Origin: Gemmatimonadota bacterium
GTDB taxonomy: Bacteria > Gemmatimonadota > Gemmatimonadetes > Gemmatimonadales > GWC2-71-9
DNA: 8,890 bases
Direction: 5' to 3'
Assembly (NCBI GenBank): GCA_003220985.1
Contig: QHTY01000197.1
Span: 1-8,890 of the forward strand
The notes under the pieces were generated by a model. The model did no database searches. It saw nothing but the letters and a program-made list of their open reading frames with translations, and was not told the origin of the DNA. This document shows positions 5,770 through 8,890 of the stretch, piece after piece (the stretch's first letter is position 1; every line of letters begins with the position of its first letter). Made by a program: the position numbers and the translations under genes.

Positions 5770-6875
5770 CCGAGCGCGCGCAACCTCGCTGGGGCCGCGT
5801 CTTCAAGCGGATCCTGCTCATCGGCGTCGCGGCGGCTGCCACCGGCGTGGTTTTGCTGCTGATCGTCAGCGGCGACGCCCGTTACATCGCTCGCGCGGGA
5901 GTCGAGGAGGCCCGGCTGCTACTCCGGCGCCGCTCGATCGACAAGCTGATCGCCGACTCCGGGACCTCGGCGGCGCTGCGCCAGCGCCTGGCGCTCGTGC
6001 TCGCCGCCCGCGCGTACGCGGCCGATTCCCTCGGACTGGCCGTGGGGAAGACGTACACGACGTACGTCGATGTAGGTCGCGACACGCTGCTCCTCGTGCT
6101 GTCGGGGAGCCGCCGCGACAAGCTCCACGAGGTCACGTGGCACTACCCCATTGTCGGCGTGGTGCCATATAAGGGCTTCTTCAAAGCCGCCCGCGCGCGC
6201 CGCGAGGCGGAGCGGCTCGAGGGGCAGGGACTCGATGTCTTTCTGCGACCCTCCGGCGCGTTCTCGACCCTGGGCTACCTCAGCGATCCGCTATTCTCCA
6301 CGGCGATGAGCCGGGACACGATGGAGCTCGTCGCGACCGTGATTCACGAGCTGGCGCACAACACGCTGTACGTGAAAAGTCAGACGCCGTTCAACGAGAG
6401 CTTCGCCAGCTTTGTCGGCTATCGCGGTGCCGAGGCGTTTTTTCGCGCGCGCCACGACACGCTCGATGCGCGACGCGCGGCGGCGCGCTGGCGGGACGAG
6501 CGCACGCTCGACGTCTTCTATGCCGAGCTGGCGCGGCGCCTCGATTCGGCGTACGCCGAGCCGTTGAGCGGCCAGCGGCTCGAGCAGGTGCGGACGACGG
6601 TGTTCGGCTGGGCGCGGGATCAATTCCGCGGACCGGTGGGCCAGTCACTCGAGACCTACGACTGGCGCTGGTTCGCGCAGGCGCCGCTCAACAACGCGGT
6701 CATCATCGCGGAGCGGCTCTACCGAATGAATCTGAATCTGTTTGACGAGATCTACTTACAGAACAATGCGGATATTGCCGAGACCATTCGCGCGATTCAG
6801 ATCCGGGTGTTTACACAGGCGGGGGATCCCTACCAGGCGCTGTACTCGCGACCGGGGATGAAGGTGGAAGACTAA
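5757..6875 (+). CDS. Putative membrane-anchored aminopeptidase (PF10023 family)
   Basis: Predicted zinc peptidase of 372 aa, matching the family annotated as putative aminopeptidase (PF10023). A single membrane anchor spans residues 18-37 (ILLIGVAAAATGVVLLLIVS) after a basic N-terminus, so the rest is probably periplasmic. Family features follow in order: SLGLAVGKTYTTYVDVGR (91-108), WHYPIVGVVPYKGFF (128-142), AFSTLGYLSDPLFST (168-182) and the zinc motif HELAH (197-201). FNESFASFVGYRG (212-224) follows, with E214 the likely third ligand. Length is usual for the family. The start is TTG at 5757: I see no ATG in the 5' part of the frame and only a weak upstream GTGGGA. A lipobox, seen in many relatives, is absent here and replaced by the anchor. 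It lies 142 nt after the lipoprotein peptidase, likely in the same operon. The aminopeptidase activity is a family label, not something the sequence proves. The gene ends overlapping the stop of the convergent dehydrogenase. Confidence 0.88.
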   Translation: MDALTERAQPRWGRVFKRILLIGVAAAATGVVLLLIVSGDARYIARAGVEEARLLLRRRSIDKLIADSGTSAALRQRLALVLAARAYAADSLGLAVGKTYTTYVDVGRDTLLLVLSGSRRDKLHEVTWHYPIVGVVPYKGFFKAARARREAERLEGQGLDVFLRPSGAFSTLGYLSDPLFSTAMSRDTMELVATVIHELAHNTLYVKSQTPFNESFASFVGYRGAEAFFRARHDTLDARRAAARWRDERTLDVFYAELARRLDSAYAEPLSGQRLEQVRTTVFGWARDQFRGPVGQSLETYDWRWFAQAPLNNAVIIAERLYRMNLNLFDEIYLQNNADIAETIRAIQIRVFTQAGDPYQALYSRPGMKVED

Positions 6876-8143
6876 TTCCCCCGCAGACGCTCGGCGTCGG
6901 CCACTCGCTGTAAGGCAATCCCGTACGCGGCCGTGCGGAACGTCACGCCCTTTTCCTTCGCCAAGTCGCGAACAGACGTATAGGCCTTCGTAATCGTGGC
7001 CTTCAGCTCGCGATTCACCTGCTCGTGCGTCCAACGATACTGCTGTAGGTTCTGCGCCCACTCGTAATAGCTGACCGTGACGCCGCCTGCATTGGCGAGA
7101 AAATCCGGGATGACGGCGATGCCGCGCTCCTCGAGAATGATGTCCGCGGTCGGCGTGGTGGGCTCGTTCGCGCCTTCGACGACGACCTTGCAGTCGATCG
7201 TCTTGGCGTTCGCCTCCTTCGTGATCACGCCGCCGAGCGCCGCGGGGATCAGCCAGTCGCACGGAATGGTCCAGAGCTCCTCGTTCGTGACCCGTTTGCC
7301 GCCTTTCCATTCGGGCACGGGCTTGCCCTGGGCGACGTGCGCCAGGAGTGCCGGAATGTCGAGCCCCTGGTCGTTGTACACGCCGCCCTCGACCGCGCTC
7401 ACGGCGACGACCTTGGCGCCGGCTTCACTGTCGAGCAGCCGCGCCAAGTGGCTGCCGACGTTGCCGAACCCCTGGATCACGACGCCCCCCCGTCCGCCCT
7501 TCAGCGGAATGCCGAAGTCGCGCGCATACTCCTGCATCACGTACATCACGCCACGCCCGGTTGCCTCCTCGCGTCCGAGCGAGCCACCCAGCGACACCGG
7601 CTTGCCGGTGACCACCGCGGGAGTGTAGCCCTGCCGGCTCGAGTACTCGTCGAGGATCCAGGCCATCACTTGTGCGTTCGTGTTCACGTCGGGGGCGGGA
7701 ATGTCGCGGTAGGGACCCAGGACGATCGCGATGCGCTGGGTGAATCGCCGGGTCAGTCGTTCGAGCTCGAGCTTGGACAGTTTCTTGGGATCGACGGTCA
7801 CGCCGCCCTTCGCGCCGCCGAACGGGATGTCCATCAAAGCGGTCTTCCACGTCATGATCGTGGCGAGGCCGAGCACCTCGTCGTGGTCCGCTTCGGGGTG
7901 ATAGCGAATCCCGCCCTTGCAGGGACCGCGCGCGCCGTTGTGCTGGATGCGATAGCCGGTGAACACCTCGATCCGTCCGTCATCCATCCGGACCGGCACC
8001 TCCACCTGCACCTCGCGGAAGGGGGAGATCAGGATCTTCCGCATGTACGCCTCGAGGTTGATCAGGTCCGCGGCACGATCGAACTGGTTTTGGACGATCG
8101 CGCGACCGGACATCGGAGCACGACTGGGGCGCGGCGCGGTCAT
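6872..8143 (-). CDS. gdhA: Glutamate dehydrogenase (Glu/Leu/Phe/Val dehydrogenase family)
   Basis: Cytosolic enzyme interconverting glutamate with 2-oxoglutarate and ammonium, using NAD(P). At 423 aa it has the length of the hexameric class. The N-terminal dimerisation and substrate domain shows GPCKGGIRYHP (73-83, K76), TWKTALMDIPFGGAKGG (98-114, K100 and catalytic K112) and APDVNTN (150-156, D152). The Rossmann domain has GFGNVG (225-230), and VVEGANEPTT (321-330) and FLANAGGVTVSYYEW (348-362) follow. Cofactor choice cannot be read safely: after VVAVS (245-249) the usual Asp is Ala250, with Glu252 nearby. The start is the ATG at 8143; a second ATG at 8113 (residue 11) is possible, and neither has a good Shine-Dalgarno. 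It starts 7 nt after the stop of the TPR-like gene, so the two are probably co-transcribed. Leu or Phe dehydrogenase is less likely given length and motifs. Confidence 0.95.
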   Translation of the reverse strand: MTAPRPSRAPMSGRAIVQNQFDRAADLINLEAYMRKILISPFREVQVEVPVRMDDGRIEVFTGYRIQHNGARGPCKGGIRYHPEADHDEVLGLATIMTWKTALMDIPFGGAKGGVTVDPKKLSKLELERLTRRFTQRIAIVLGPYRDIPAPDVNTNAQVMAWILDEYSSRQGYTPAVVTGKPVSLGGSLGREEATGRGVMYVMQEYARDFGIPLKGGRGGVVIQGFGNVGSHLARLLDSEAGAKVVAVSAVEGGVYNDQGLDIPALLAHVAQGKPVPEWKGGKRVTNEELWTIPCDWLIPAALGGVITKEANAKTIDCKVVVEGANEPTTPTADIILEERGIAVIPDFLANAGGVTVSYYEWAQNLQQYRWTHEQVNRELKATITKAYTSVRDLAKEKGVTFRTAAYGIALQRVADAERLRGN

Positions 8144-8150
8144 GGCTTGG

Positions 8151-8890
8151 TTAGCTGGGGCGGAGCCGCCGGCCTGCGAGGCGCGCGCCGGGATTCTTGG
8201 CTTCGTTCAAGGCCTGCGCGGGGTTCGGCGCTCGCTCGCGGCGCGTGCCGCCGTCCGTCAGCACGCCGATAACGTCGGTGGTTACGGCCGCCCCCGCCCC
8301 CACTTCGCTGGGGTGCTCGATGGCTAACACGAGGCCAATCTGTTGGCTCGTCAGCTTGGCGACCATGTCGTTCCAACCATCGCTGGTGCCGGGGGGAGGC
8401 CGCAGTCCGACGATCAGCGGGCAGGCAGCCAGATCGAGTGCGGCCGGCGAGACGAGTGGTGCGCCCAACCGGTCGGCCAGATCGGTGCTCGCAGGGAATT
8501 CCGGGCCGAACAGGATCACCTGGCCGAAGCGCCAATCGGCGTTCGTGGCGACCTCCGCGAACGTGGCGACGATCGTTTCGTCGCTGGGAGCGACGGGACC
8601 CGGCGTGGACGCCAGGACGACCGATCCGGTATCGGCAAACCAGCGCTCCGCCGCGGTCAGATCCTCCGGACGGCGCGGCGTGTAGGCGCCGTAGCGACGG
8701 GTGGTGGCGATCTCGCCCTCGGCATCGCCGCGCTGCTCGGCGTGCTCCGCGGCCTGCGCCGCGCCCTCGAAGGCGACTTCCGCCGCCTGGTAGCGGCCCG
8801 CGTCGCGCAGAATCTGGCCGCGCAGCTTGAGCGTGTCGGTATGCGGCTCGAGCGCAAAGGCGCGGTCCAGGGCGAGCAGGGCGCGGTTCT
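8151..8890 (-). CDS. TPR-like protein, C-terminal part (5' end outside window)
   Basis: The frame is open from the right edge to TAA at 8153-8151, giving 245 residues with the N-terminus missing. The visible part starts with helical repeats of TPR type: ALLALDRAFALEPHTDTLKL is followed by RGQILRDAGRYQAAEVAFEG, which has the usual Gly-Tyr-Ala pattern and about 34-residue spacing. About 170 residues follow that I do not recognise: an RRPEDLTAAERWFAD segment, then alternating strands and helices (SVVLAST, GQVILFGPEF, CPLIVGLRPPPG, IGLVLAIEHP) suggesting an alpha/beta fold, and a basic C-terminus. A GTG at 8519 begins a shorter open frame, but it lies mid-domain and is not a convincing start. The product may be a scaffold or regulatory protein. 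Its 7-nt spacing to the glutamate dehydrogenase gene points to one transcript, though I would not infer a nitrogen role from that alone. Confidence 0.75.
   Translation of the reverse strand, partial: NRALLALDRAFALEPHTDTLKLRGQILRDAGRYQAAEVAFEGAAQAAEHAEQRGDAEGEIATTRRYGAYTPRRPEDLTAAERWFADTGSVVLASTPGPVAPSDETIVATFAEVATNADWRFGQVILFGPEFPASTDLADRLGAPLVSPAALDLAACPLIVGLRPPPGTSDGWNDMVAKLTSQQIGLVLAIEHPSEVGAGAAVTTDVIGVLTDGGTRRERAPNPAQALNEAKNPGARLAGRRLRPS

Noticed and set aside
7337..8272. A 311-codon plus-strand open frame
   Set aside because: It is antisense to the glutamate dehydrogenase, whose motifs are intact; it has the composition of a GC-rich shadow frame.
8197..8685. A 162-codon plus-strand open frame
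   Set aside because: It is antisense to the TPR-like gene, with Ser/Ala-rich low-complexity translation and no signal or domain. The minus-strand frame is open to the window edge and shows a TPR pattern.

Overview
The window is very GC-rich and almost fully coding, with start codons that include GTG and TTG. It looks like a chromosomal stretch from a high-GC free-living bacterium. The lipoprotein metallopeptidase in the middle resembles a type I associate with Gemmatimonadota, so that phylum is my best guess. It is a recollection, not a search result. There are no tRNA or rRNA genes, IS elements, CRISPR arrays or phage genes that I can see.

Layout: (1) 1-2568, minus strand: the N-terminal 856 codons of dnaE (DNA polymerase III alpha), running off the left edge. 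(2) 2569-2604: a 36-bp divergent gap. (3) 2605-6875, plus strand, closely packed: a CPA2-type cation/proton antiporter, then a lipoprotein metallopeptidase whose reading frame is cut by one in-frame amber codon (3911-4333 and 4358-5614), then a possible 52-aa small ORF (5611-5769), then a membrane-anchored PF10023-type putative aminopeptidase (5757-6875). (4) 6872-8143, minus strand: a glutamate dehydrogenase whose stop codon overlaps the aminopeptidase stop. (5) 8151-8890, minus strand: the C-terminal 245 codons of a TPR-like protein, 7 nt upstream of the dehydrogenase and probably co-transcribed with it.

Functionally this is mostly housekeeping: replication, ion homeostasis, envelope proteolysis and nitrogen metabolism. 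The plus-strand cluster puts two unrelated HExxH metallopeptidases with export or membrane signals behind a transporter, which suggests an envelope-related transcription unit of unknown purpose. The points most worth checking are the amber codon in the lipoprotein protease, the small ORF in the protease-aminopeptidase junction, and the G-rich tract in the antiporter. I found no clear evidence of a new defence or mobile system.
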